Positions 58,050-64,000 of a stretch of 64,000 nucleotides of DNA are shown piece after piece. The translations under genes were made by a program, and so were the position numbers. Position 1 is the first letter of the stretch, and each line of letters starts with the position of its first letter. This DNA comes from Dinoroseobacter sp034111085 (GTDB lineage Bacteria > Pseudomonadota > Alphaproteobacteria > Rhodobacterales > Rhodobacteraceae): NCBI GenBank assembly GCA_034111085.1, contig JAWUXZ010000034.1:62001-126000 (forward strand), read 5' to 3'. Under the pieces are notes generated by a model that was not told the origin of the DNA, did not search any database, and saw nothing but the letters and a program-made list of their open reading frames with translations.

Positions 58050-58897
58050 GCGTCGGGGAAGACTTCGCCCGCGCCGACCCACCAGTCGGGGTGGTTGGCA
58101 CTAAAGTTCTCAGCAGCGTCGCGCGCCTGATCTGCGGTCTCGTAGAGGCCGAAGCACGTCGCGCCCGATCCTGACATCCGTGCCAGAAGGCATCCGTTTG
58201 TAGCGCGCATCCCGTCGAGGCCTTCTGCGATTTGCGGAAGGGCCTTGATGGCTGGTGCCTCCAGATCGTTGCGTTGCTTTCCAAGCCAAGCGATGAACGC
58301 CGAGGCGGAATCCGTTGCAGGTGGCCAACTCATAGCTGGGTTATCGCGTTTGGTCATGTTGGCGAAGACCTGCGGCGTTGGCACCAAGACGCGTGGATTG
58401 ACCAGAACGATGTGCAGGGGCGGCAGGTCCGTGACGGGCGTCAGGATGTCGCCGGTGCCTTGCATCCGAGTGGGGGCCGCAGCCATGCAAACAGGCAGAT
58501 CCGCGCCCAAGGACAATGTCGCTTCTGGCGACGGTTCCGCGACGCCCCACAGCTCAGCCAAGGTCCGCAAGGTCGCTGCCGCGTCCGACGACCCACCGCC
58601 TATTCCGCTGGCAGGAGGTAGGGTCTTGTTGAGGTGAAGCGCTGCACCACGCGCCGGATCAAGTAGGCGCGCGGCCTTCATCATCAGGTTACGGGCATCG
58701 GTCGGTATTCCGTCCGCGTTCGGGCCTGAGACTGTGATGGACAGCGCCTCGCTGGGCTCTGCGCTGATCTGGTCGCCAATGCGCGCGAAAACTACGAGGC
58801 TGTCGAGCAGATGGTAGCCATCATCGCGCCGACCCGTCACATGAAGCGCCAGATTGACCTTCGCGGGGGCGAAAGCAGTAACGGTCCTTGCGATCAC
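58025..58897 (-). CDS. ispE: 4-diphosphocytidyl-2-C-methyl-D-erythritol kinase
   Basis: GHMP kinase (290 residues) of the MEP isoprenoid pathway, phosphorylating the 2-hydroxyl of CDP-ME. Motifs are TAFAPAKVNLALHVTGRRDDGYHLLDSL and the ATP loop LPPASGIGGGSSDAAATLR, plus a C-terminal MSGSGATCFGLYE. It feeds the precursors used by the convergent ispB gene; the two 3' ends overlap by 25 bases. A TPR gene lies 9 bases upstream on the same strand. Confidence 0.95.
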   Translation of the reverse strand: MIARTVTAFAPAKVNLALHVTGRRDDGYHLLDSLVVFARIGDQISAEPSEALSITVSGPNADGIPTDARNLMMKAARLLDPARGAALHLNKTLPPASGIGGGSSDAAATLRTLAELWGVAEPSPEATLSLGADLPVCMAAAPTRMQGTGDILTPVTDLPPLHIVLVNPRVLVPTPQVFANMTKRDNPAMSWPPATDSASAFIAWLGKQRNDLEAPAIKALPQIAEGLDGMRATNGCLLARMSGSGATCFGLYETADQARDAAENFSANHPDWWVGAGEVFPDAQSVRATT

Positions 58898-58906
58898 GAG
58901 CGGGTC

Positions 58907-60637
58907 TTATCCATCATCATTCGATGCACGCTCAGCCGCGCCGTCAGCCTTTTCAGACAGCGAGGGCGCGCCTTCTTCGTCCAGCACAACATCAAGTCCG
59001 ACCTCAAGCTTGCGTTGAATGCGCTCCGGCTCGGCCTCGCTGTTCTCGTCGTCTGGATCTACGAAAGACAGCGCACGCGACCACTGAAATTCGGCTTCGC
59101 GTTTGCGGCCCACGGCCCAGTAGACGTCGCCTAGATGGTCATTGATCACCGGGTCAATCGGCAGCAGCGACACCGCATGTTCCATCGGCCCAACGCCTTC
59201 GTCAAAGCGCCCAAGTCGGTAGAGCACCCATCCAAGCGAGTCCGCGATATAGCCACTTTGGGGCCGCGCGGCACTGGCATCACGGATCATCTTCAGCGCT
59301 TCATCAAGGTTCTCGCGCTTCTCGACGAGGCTATAGCCAAGGTAGTTCAGCACGTTCGGCTGGCCGGGGTTCAACTCTAGCGCCTTGCGGAAATCGGCCT
59401 CGGCGGCGGGCCAGTCATTAGTGCGCTCGTTAGCAATTCCGCGTGAATAATAGACAAACCACTGGCTCGGTTCTTCGGTGGGATAGAGCGATATTGCGCG
59501 GTCATAGGCTTCGGCAGCGGCCTCAAAAGCGCTCATGCGGCGGTGGGTGTCGCCTAAGGTGGTGTAGACCAGAGGTACGCCGGGTCGGGTCTCAGACAGC
59601 TGCGTCAGAACCTCGATTGCGGCATCGGGTTTATCGGAATTATTAAGCGCTTCGGCACGCCCGATCTCGGCTTTCATATAGGCGGCGCTGTCGCGAGACA
59701 CCTGATCATAGGCTTGAATGGCGAGGTCGTATTGGCCGAGTTCCTCCAGAAGTCGAGCTGTCAGGATTGAGGCATCGGCGTTGTTTGGCGACAGGAATTG
59801 CGCAAAGCGTGCATAAAGCAGCGTGAATCCGTCTGCCGCTTGACCGCGCAGCGCCAGTGCTACGGAAAAGAACGCCTCGCCCATGCCATCTTGCGGGCTG
59901 CGGATCATATCGAATGGAACTGCTTCCCCTGCGGCAAGCGGGGTGTAGAACGCGGCAATCTCAGGATCGCTGAGGTCGAAATTTTCGGCCAGCACGGCGG
60001 CGGCCTCGCTGGTCTGACCAAGCTGTCCAAGGCTCAGCGCAAGCGCGATAACACTGCGCCGGGTGCGCACGCCGGGGGCCGCTTCATCGCCGACCAGCAG
60101 GCGCACGGTTTCCTCAAAATTGCCGACATATGCGTAGGCCAGCGCCTTTTGGTAGGTGCCAAACCCGACATACTCGTCGTTTGAAATGATCTCGTCGAAG
60201 GCGGCCATTGCGCGGTCCACATCGCCCACATCGAGCCATCCCCACCCAACCAGCAAGCCGTCGATCAGCGGACCAATGCGCCCGGTCTCGGCCATCTCGT
60301 CGAGCAGGTTAATATCGGCGCCACGGTTGAGTGCATGCGCCGTCAGCACCATCTGCGCGACCTGATTGCCCGGATTGGTATCCAGCAAGATGCGCGCGAG
60401 CGGGACGCTGTCGTCGACCCGGCCCAGCCCGATATTGGCTAAGACCGCACTTTCGGCCAGCGCCGGGTTCGATCGGTCTTGTGCCAATGCGCGGCTGTAG
60501 AACACGGCGGCCTCAGCATAATCGTTCGATGAGATCGCTTGTCTGCCCGCCAGATAGGCACCCGACAGCCCTTCGGCAGGCGCTGATACGGGCAAAAGCA
60601 GGCTCAGCGCGAGACTGGCAGAGATCATCAACCGCAT
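58907..60637 (-). CDS. Secreted tetratricopeptide-repeat protein
   Basis: A 576-residue protein (ATG 60637 with GAAGG upstream; GTG 60646 in frame) with a signal peptide (ISASLALSLLLPVSAPAEG). It is made of many TPR helices from about residue 30: AVFYSRALAQDRSNPALAE, then ADFRKALELNPGQPNVLNYLGYSLVE and AVSLLPIDPVINDHLGDVYWAVG. The tail is acidic (about 540-576). It is probably a periplasmic scaffold. Similar genes commonly precede ispE in this order. The partner is unknown. Confidence 0.88.
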   Translation of the reverse strand: MRLMISASLALSLLLPVSAPAEGLSGAYLAGRQAISSNDYAEAAVFYSRALAQDRSNPALAESAVLANIGLGRVDDSVPLARILLDTNPGNQVAQMVLTAHALNRGADINLLDEMAETGRIGPLIDGLLVGWGWLDVGDVDRAMAAFDEIISNDEYVGFGTYQKALAYAYVGNFEETVRLLVGDEAAPGVRTRRSVIALALSLGQLGQTSEAAAVLAENFDLSDPEIAAFYTPLAAGEAVPFDMIRSPQDGMGEAFFSVALALRGQAADGFTLLYARFAQFLSPNNADASILTARLLEELGQYDLAIQAYDQVSRDSAAYMKAEIGRAEALNNSDKPDAAIEVLTQLSETRPGVPLVYTTLGDTHRRMSAFEAAAEAYDRAISLYPTEEPSQWFVYYSRGIANERTNDWPAAEADFRKALELNPGQPNVLNYLGYSLVEKRENLDEALKMIRDASAARPQSGYIADSLGWVLYRLGRFDEGVGPMEHAVSLLPIDPVINDHLGDVYWAVGRKREAEFQWSRALSFVDPDDENSEAEPERIQRKLEVGLDVVLDEEGAPSLSEKADGAAERASNDDG

Positions 60638-60699
60638 GGGGCGCACCTTCGTTGTTAAGGATCAAAGGCTAGTGCCGCCCAGCAGGTAAGACAATGGCA

Positions 60700-60721
60700 G
60701 GGGCGGTTGGATCACCGCCCC
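60700..60721. terminator. Hairpin downstream of etfD
   Basis: Arms GGGGCGGT and ACCGCCCC with a 6-base loop lie 12 bases after the etfD stop on the minus strand, in the gap before the TPR gene. There is no long T run, so it could be a weak terminator or an mRNA end stabiliser. Confidence 0.5.
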
Positions 60722-60733
60722 GTGACCAAAGGT

Positions 60734-62386
60734 TTACATATTGGGATAGTTTGGCCCGTCGCCGCCCTGCGGTGTGACCCATGTGATGTTCTGGCTTGGG
60801 TCTTTGATATCGCAGGTTTTGCAATGCACGCAGTTCTGGAAGTTAATCTGGAAGCGGGGATCTTTACCCTCCTCACGGACCACCTCGTAGACGCCTGCGG
60901 GGCAGTAGCGCTCGGCAGGTTCGGCCCATTTAGGCAGGTTCACCGAGATCGGAATCGACGGATCGGCCAGATGCAAATGCGCAGGCTGGCCCTCTTCGTG
61001 GCTGGTCATCGAGAACGACACGTTGGTCAGCCGGTCAAAGCTAAGCTTGCCGTCGGGTTTGGGATACTTAATCTCGGTCCACTTCTTGGCCAAACCTGTG
61101 GCCTCAGCATCTGTTTTGCCATGTTTGATGGTGCCGAAAAGGGACACTCCAAACAGATTGTTGGTCCACATATCAAATCCGCCCAGCGTTAGCGACGCGG
61201 TCAGGCCAAATTTGGACCAGATCGGTTTGACGTTGCGCACCCGCTTGAGGTCCTTGGCGATTGGGCCCTCCTTAACTTCGATGTCGTAATCATCCAGCGT
61301 GTCGCCTGCGCGGCCAGCCTTGATCGCAGCGGCCGCAGAATCAGCCGCATGAATGCCCGACAGCATCGCGTTGTGATTGCCTTTGATGCGCGGCACGTTC
61401 ACCAGACCCGCCGAGCAGCCCAGCAAAGCGCCACCTGGGAATGCCGTCTTTGGGATCGACTGGTAGCCGCCTTCGGAGATTGCGCGCGCGCCGTAAGCAA
61501 TGCGCTTGCCGCCTTTAAGCAGCTCCGCAACCATCGGGTGGTGCTTGAAGCGCTGGAATTCCATGTATGGAAACAGATACGGGTTCTGGTAGTTCAGGTG
61601 CACAACGAAGCCGACATAGACCTGATTGTTGTCCAGATGGTAGATGAACGACCCGCCGCCTGCGTTGCTGCCCAAGGGCCAACCCATCGTGTGAGTGACG
61701 GTGCCTTCGCTGTGCTTTTCGGGGTCAATCTCCCAGATTTCTTTCATACCCAGGCCGAATTTTGGCACGTCGGAGTCTTTGTCCAGATCGTATTTGGCGA
61801 TCACTTGCTTGGACAGCGACCCGCGCACGCCCTCAGACAGGAACACATACTTGCCGTGCAGCTCCATGCCGGGCTCCGTGCCCTCGCCGATGGACCCGTC
61901 TGCTTCCAGTCCGAACACACCTGCGACGACGCCTTTGACTTCGCCATTCTCGCCGTAAACCAGTTCAGAACAGGCCATGCCGGGGAATATCTCGACGCCC
62001 AGTTCTTCGGCTTGTTCGGCCATCCAGCGACACACATTGCCCATAGAGACGATGTAGTTGCCGTGGTTGTTCATCAGGGGCGGCATGAGAATGTTGGGGA
62101 TGCGAATCTGGCCCGCTTCGCCCAAGAAATAGAAGTTATCTTTTTTTACGGGCACGTTGATTGGCGCGCCCTTTTGTTTCCAGTCGGGGATCAACTGGTT
62201 GAGGCCAACTGGATCCAGCACTGCACCTGACAGAATATGCGCGCCCACTTCCGAGCCTTTTTCCAGCACAACAACGCTCAGATCGGCGTCGATTTGCTTC
62301 AGGCGAATGGCGGCGCTTAGGCCAGCGGGGCCAGCGCCCACGATAACCACGTCATATTCCATCGATTCACGTTCGATCTGCGACAT
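60734..62386 (-). CDS. etfD: Electron transfer flavoprotein-ubiquinone oxidoreductase
   Basis: Membrane-associated flavo-Fe-S enzyme (550 residues) passing electrons from ETF to ubiquinone during acyl-CoA and amino-acid oxidation. It begins YDVVIVGAGPAGLSAAIRLKQ for FAD. The C-terminal 4Fe-4S ligands are Cys495, Cys519, Cys522 and Cys525 (YCPAGVYE; NCVHCKTCDIKDPSQNI). A ubiquinone/membrane segment lies between. The start at 62386 follows GGGGAAG. It would receive electrons from dehydrogenases such as the 46-48 kb acyl-CoA dehydrogenase; the ETF subunits are elsewhere. Confidence 0.95.
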   Translation of the reverse strand: MSQIERESMEYDVVIVGAGPAGLSAAIRLKQIDADLSVVVLEKGSEVGAHILSGAVLDPVGLNQLIPDWKQKGAPINVPVKKDNFYFLGEAGQIRIPNILMPPLMNNHGNYIVSMGNVCRWMAEQAEELGVEIFPGMACSELVYGENGEVKGVVAGVFGLEADGSIGEGTEPGMELHGKYVFLSEGVRGSLSKQVIAKYDLDKDSDVPKFGLGMKEIWEIDPEKHSEGTVTHTMGWPLGSNAGGGSFIYHLDNNQVYVGFVVHLNYQNPYLFPYMEFQRFKHHPMVAELLKGGKRIAYGARAISEGGYQSIPKTAFPGGALLGCSAGLVNVPRIKGNHNAMLSGIHAADSAAAAIKAGRAGDTLDDYDIEVKEGPIAKDLKRVRNVKPIWSKFGLTASLTLGGFDMWTNNLFGVSLFGTIKHGKTDAEATGLAKKWTEIKYPKPDGKLSFDRLTNVSFSMTSHEEGQPAHLHLADPSIPISVNLPKWAEPAERYCPAGVYEVVREEGKDPRFQINFQNCVHCKTCDIKDPSQNITWVTPQGGDGPNYPNM

Positions 62387-62440
62387 TATCTTCCCCTCGG
62401 GCTGGCTCGGCATTTGGCGTAACGGTCTGCGCCCCCTTGG

Positions 62441-62902
62441 TCAATCGCCTGAGGCCGCTTGCGCTTTGGACGGTGCGTCACCTAGCAAATAGCGCGGTCC
62501 TTTGCCTTTTGTTGCGGCTAAATCACCGGCATTCCAAAGCGCGCAAGACGGCAGGCTCAGACAACCGCACCCGATGCAGCCATCCAGATCATCGCGCATC
62601 TTTTGAAGCGCCGCGATGCGTTCGTCGAGATCGCTGCGAAATCCTTCGGCCATATTGCGCCAATCGGCGGGGGTTGGCGTGCGCGCATTTGGCAATGCAG
62701 TCAGAACCTCGCGGATACGGGCCAGCGAAAACCCAAAGCGTTGAGCGATCAAAATAAAGCTGAGACGGCGAATGTCAGCGCGTTCAAACCGCCGTTGGCC
62801 GCCTGCGTTGCGCTCGGGCGCGATCAGGCCTTCAGTCTCGTAGTAGCGAATGGCGGACACGCTGAGGCCAGTCCGTCCTGCAAGTTGGCCGATGGAAAGC
62901 AT
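62441..62902 (-). CDS. soxR: Redox-sensitive MerR-family activator SoxR
   Basis: A 153-residue 2Fe-2S regulator. The MerR helix-turn-helix is LSIGQLAGRTGLSVSAIRYYETEGLIAPERNAGGQRRFE. A dimerisation helix leads to the cluster ligands C109, C112, C114 and C120 in CIGCGCLSLPSC, with the same C-X2-C-X-C-X5-C spacing as E. coli SoxR. AAGGAG precedes the start at 62902. It is divergent from a VOC protein gene with a SoxR box between them. No soxS is present; as in most non-enteric bacteria SoxR probably acts directly on targets. Confidence 0.94.
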   Translation of the reverse strand: MLSIGQLAGRTGLSVSAIRYYETEGLIAPERNAGGQRRFERADIRRLSFILIAQRFGFSLARIREVLTALPNARTPTPADWRNMAEGFRSDLDERIAALQKMRDDLDGCIGCGCLSLPSCALWNAGDLAATKGKGPRYLLGDAPSKAQAASGD

Positions 62903-62914
62903 GGCAAAAACTCC

Positions 62915-62945
62915 TTGACCTGAAGTTAGCTTGAGGAATTATCAA
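62915..62945 (+). promoter_or_regulatory. SoxR-type promoter with 19-base spacer and SoxR box
   Basis: Reading plus strand, TTGACC (-35, 62915-62920) and TATCAA (-10-like, 62940-62945) are 19 bases apart, the over-long spacer typical of MerR/SoxR-activated promoters. Between and overlapping them lies CCTGAAGTTAGCTTGAGG (62919-62936), which matches the E. coli SoxR box CCTCAAGTTAACTTGAGG at 16 of 18 positions as I recall it. It drives the VOC gene and lies over the soxR upstream region. Confidence 0.85.
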
Positions 62946-62983
62946 AGCAAGGTCACTGAAACCAGACATCATGGAGGCCCGCT

Positions 62984-63367
62984 ATGACCGCTCAGCTTGA
63001 ACACGCAAACCTGACCGTTGCCGATCCCGACGCCACCGCTGCTTGGATGCAAAGCACGTTTGGTTGGCATATCCGTTGGCAGGGCGCGACCGAAAGCGGG
63101 CTGCGGGCCATCCATGTGGGCACCGGCGCAAGCTATATCGCGCTGTTTGCGCCAGAAGGGCAGGGCACGCCGGCGACCGGACGCTACGCCACAATCGGTG
63201 CGATGAACCATCTTGGAGTTGTGGTCGATGATCTGGACGCGACCGAGGCTGCCGTGCGCGCCGCAGGCTTCACCCCGCATCATCACGCTGATTATGCGCC
63301 CGGTCGTCGTTTCTATTTCATGGACGATCTTGGTGTAGAGTACGAAGTGGTCAGCTACACCGCGTAA
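62984..63367 (+). CDS. VOC-family (glyoxalase-like) protein, probable SoxR target
   Basis: A 127-residue protein with a single VOC (beta-alpha-beta-beta-beta) domain: AQLEHANLTVADPDATAAWMQSTFG, then GRYATIGAMNHLGVVVDDLDATEAAV, and FYFMDDLGVEYEVVSY at the end. His residues in the first and third strands and Glu near the end are positioned like metal ligands. GGAGG precedes the ATG. A SoxR-type promoter lies about 40 bases upstream, so it is probably induced by redox-cycling agents. The substrate (a xenobiotic or metabolite) is unknown. Confidence 0.85.
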   Translation: MTAQLEHANLTVADPDATAAWMQSTFGWHIRWQGATESGLRAIHVGTGASYIALFAPEGQGTPATGRYATIGAMNHLGVVVDDLDATEAAVRAAGFTPHHHADYAPGRRFYFMDDLGVEYEVVSYTA

Positions 63368-63441
63368 CACCTCTTGCGCGGGACGGGGCCTTGGCTATGT
63401 TAGATGCTTGATAATTCGCACGACCGAAAAGGCCATGGCCC

Positions 63442-63912
63442 ATGGACAAAATCCCGCTGACACGCGCTGGCTATACAAAGCTTGATGTCGAGTTAAAGAA
63501 GCTCAAGTCCCAAGAACGGCCTGCTGTGATCCGTGCGATTGCAGAGGCGCGTGAACACGGCGATCTGTCTGAAAACGCAGAATATCATGCTGCGCGTGAA
63601 AAGCAGTCCTTCATCGAGGGGCGCGTGAAAGAGCTCGAGTCGGTTCTTGGACGCGCCGAGGTGATTGACCCGGCTAAAATGTCCGGTGCCGTTAAGTTTG
63701 GCGCGACGGTCAAGATCGTGGACGAGAATACCAATGAGGAAAAGACCTACCAAATCGTCGGCGAGCCTGAGGCAAACCTCGAATTGGGTCTTCTGAACAT
63801 GAAATCGCCTATTGCACGGGCGATGATTGGCAAAGATGAAGGCGACAGCGTCGAGGTGCGAACCCCCGGCGGTACAAGATCGTACGAGATCTTGAGCATC
63901 GCATATAAGTAA
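63442..63912 (+). CDS. greA: Transcription elongation factor GreA
   Basis: Stimulates RNA polymerase transcript cleavage to rescue arrested complexes; 156 residues. The N-terminal coiled coil has ARDHGDLSENAEYHAAREKQ-type residues (here AREHGDLSENAEYHAAREKQ), with the tip acidic pair. The C-terminal FKBP-like domain has VKFGATVKIVDENTNEEKTYQIVGE and SPIARAMIGKDEGDSVEVRTPGGTRSYEIL. The gene is complete. ATG 63442 is used. Confidence 0.95.
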   Translation: MDKIPLTRAGYTKLDVELKKLKSQERPAVIRAIAEAREHGDLSENAEYHAAREKQSFIEGRVKELESVLGRAEVIDPAKMSGAVKFGATVKIVDENTNEEKTYQIVGEPEANLELGLLNMKSPIARAMIGKDEGDSVEVRTPGGTRSYEILSIAYK

Positions 63913-63929
63913 CCCGGCAAGGCGCACGG

Positions 63930-64000
63930 ATGTCAGATCAACACCAAGAGCGCCCAACCCGTTTGGGGGCGTTTGATAAAGCCAGTTCACCGCGTATGAC
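63930..64000 (+). CDS. Possible gene start, cut by the window edge
   Basis: An open frame from ATG 63930, MSDQHQERPTRLGAFDKASS and onward, continues to the end of the window. It begins 17 bases after greA stops, on the same strand. Too short to identify; there is a weak upstream purine stretch. Confidence in it being a real gene is limited. Confidence 0.35.
   Translation, partial: MSDQHQERPTRLGAFDKASSPRM

Noticed and set aside
1..64000. CRISPR arrays, tRNA/rRNA genes, transposases, integrases, attachment sites
   Set aside because: No repeat-spacer pattern, no cloverleaf with a CCA-type end that I could support, and no transposase or integrase motif was seen on either strand.

Overview
The window reads as an ordinary, gene-dense chromosomal segment of an alphaproteobacterium, most likely a marine Rhodobacteraceae (Roseobacter-group) member. 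The evidence is GC-rich coding sequence, a 44-residue aa3-type cytochrome c oxidase subunit IV, plant-type glutamate-cysteine ligase, phaA-phaB, an acyl-CoA dehydrogenase of the long DmdC-like type, a catalytically degenerate dihydroorotase beside pyrB, and the SDR-uvrC-pgsA-moaD-moaE order. I see no rRNA, tRNA, CRISPR, prophage, transposase or insertion sequence. No stretch longer than 300 bases lacks a gene.

Layout. 1-3 kb: the end of a type I secretion pair (HlyD adaptor cut by the window edge, plus a PrtD-like ABC exporter). 3-4.5 kb: mlaA-mlaC (outer-membrane lipid asymmetry). 4.5-5.6 kb: FMN reductase and an NsrR-type Rrf2 regulator. 5.7-9.7 kb: glycerol 3-phosphate use (glpR divergent from glpD-glpK). 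9.7-12.5 kb: S49 peptidase, a 59-residue Cys-rich membrane protein, a Ca/Na antiporter and a pteridine-reductase-like SDR. 12.8-16 kb: uvrC-pgsA-moaD-moaE. 16-18.7 kb: the two halves of MnmC-type tRNA modification as divergent genes, then an EamA transporter. 18.6-24.6 kb: lytic transglycosylase, dapA, smpB, sseA and an aromatic aminotransferase. 24.7-26.4 kb: glnK-amtB. 26.7-31.4 kb: a class A penicillin-binding protein and an OmpA/coiled-coil pair. 31.4-35.1 kb: ubiA divergent from rsmE, a membrane protein, gshA. 35.1-40 kb: two DUF805 proteins, plsY, then the pyrB-X-Y-pyrC' cluster with two uncharacterised genes between the pyrimidine genes.

40-48 kb: an unusual uracil-DNA glycosylase, a YghU-type GST, moaB, a lipoprotein with a possible Cys-His hydrolase signature, the oxidase subunit IV, an Lrp-type regulator, a class II amidotransferase, a metallo-hydrolase and an acyl-CoA dehydrogenase. 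48-52 kb: tsaC, algH, a DsbD-N-like protein, tag and an EAL phosphodiesterase. 52.4-54.5 kb: phaA-phaB closed by the strongest terminator of the window. 54.5-60.7 kb: a 40-residue ORF divergent from a LysR gene, YdcH, a methyltransferase, DUF2007, polyprenyl synthase convergent with ispE, and a TPR protein. 60.7-64 kb: ETF-ubiquinone oxidoreductase, soxR divergent from a VOC protein with a clear SoxR-type promoter, greA, and the start of one further ORF.

Most genes are housekeeping and packed with 1-4 base overlaps. I do not see a mobile defence island or a biosynthetic cluster. The items most worth a second look are the pyrB/pseudo-dihydroorotase cluster with its two intervening unknowns, the SoxR-box promoter in front of a VOC gene, the glycosylase lacking most Fe-S cysteines, the Cys-His lipoprotein, and several perfect dyads at regulator starts. 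Gene starts were chosen by eye from ribosome binding sites and family alignments recalled from memory; no search was run.
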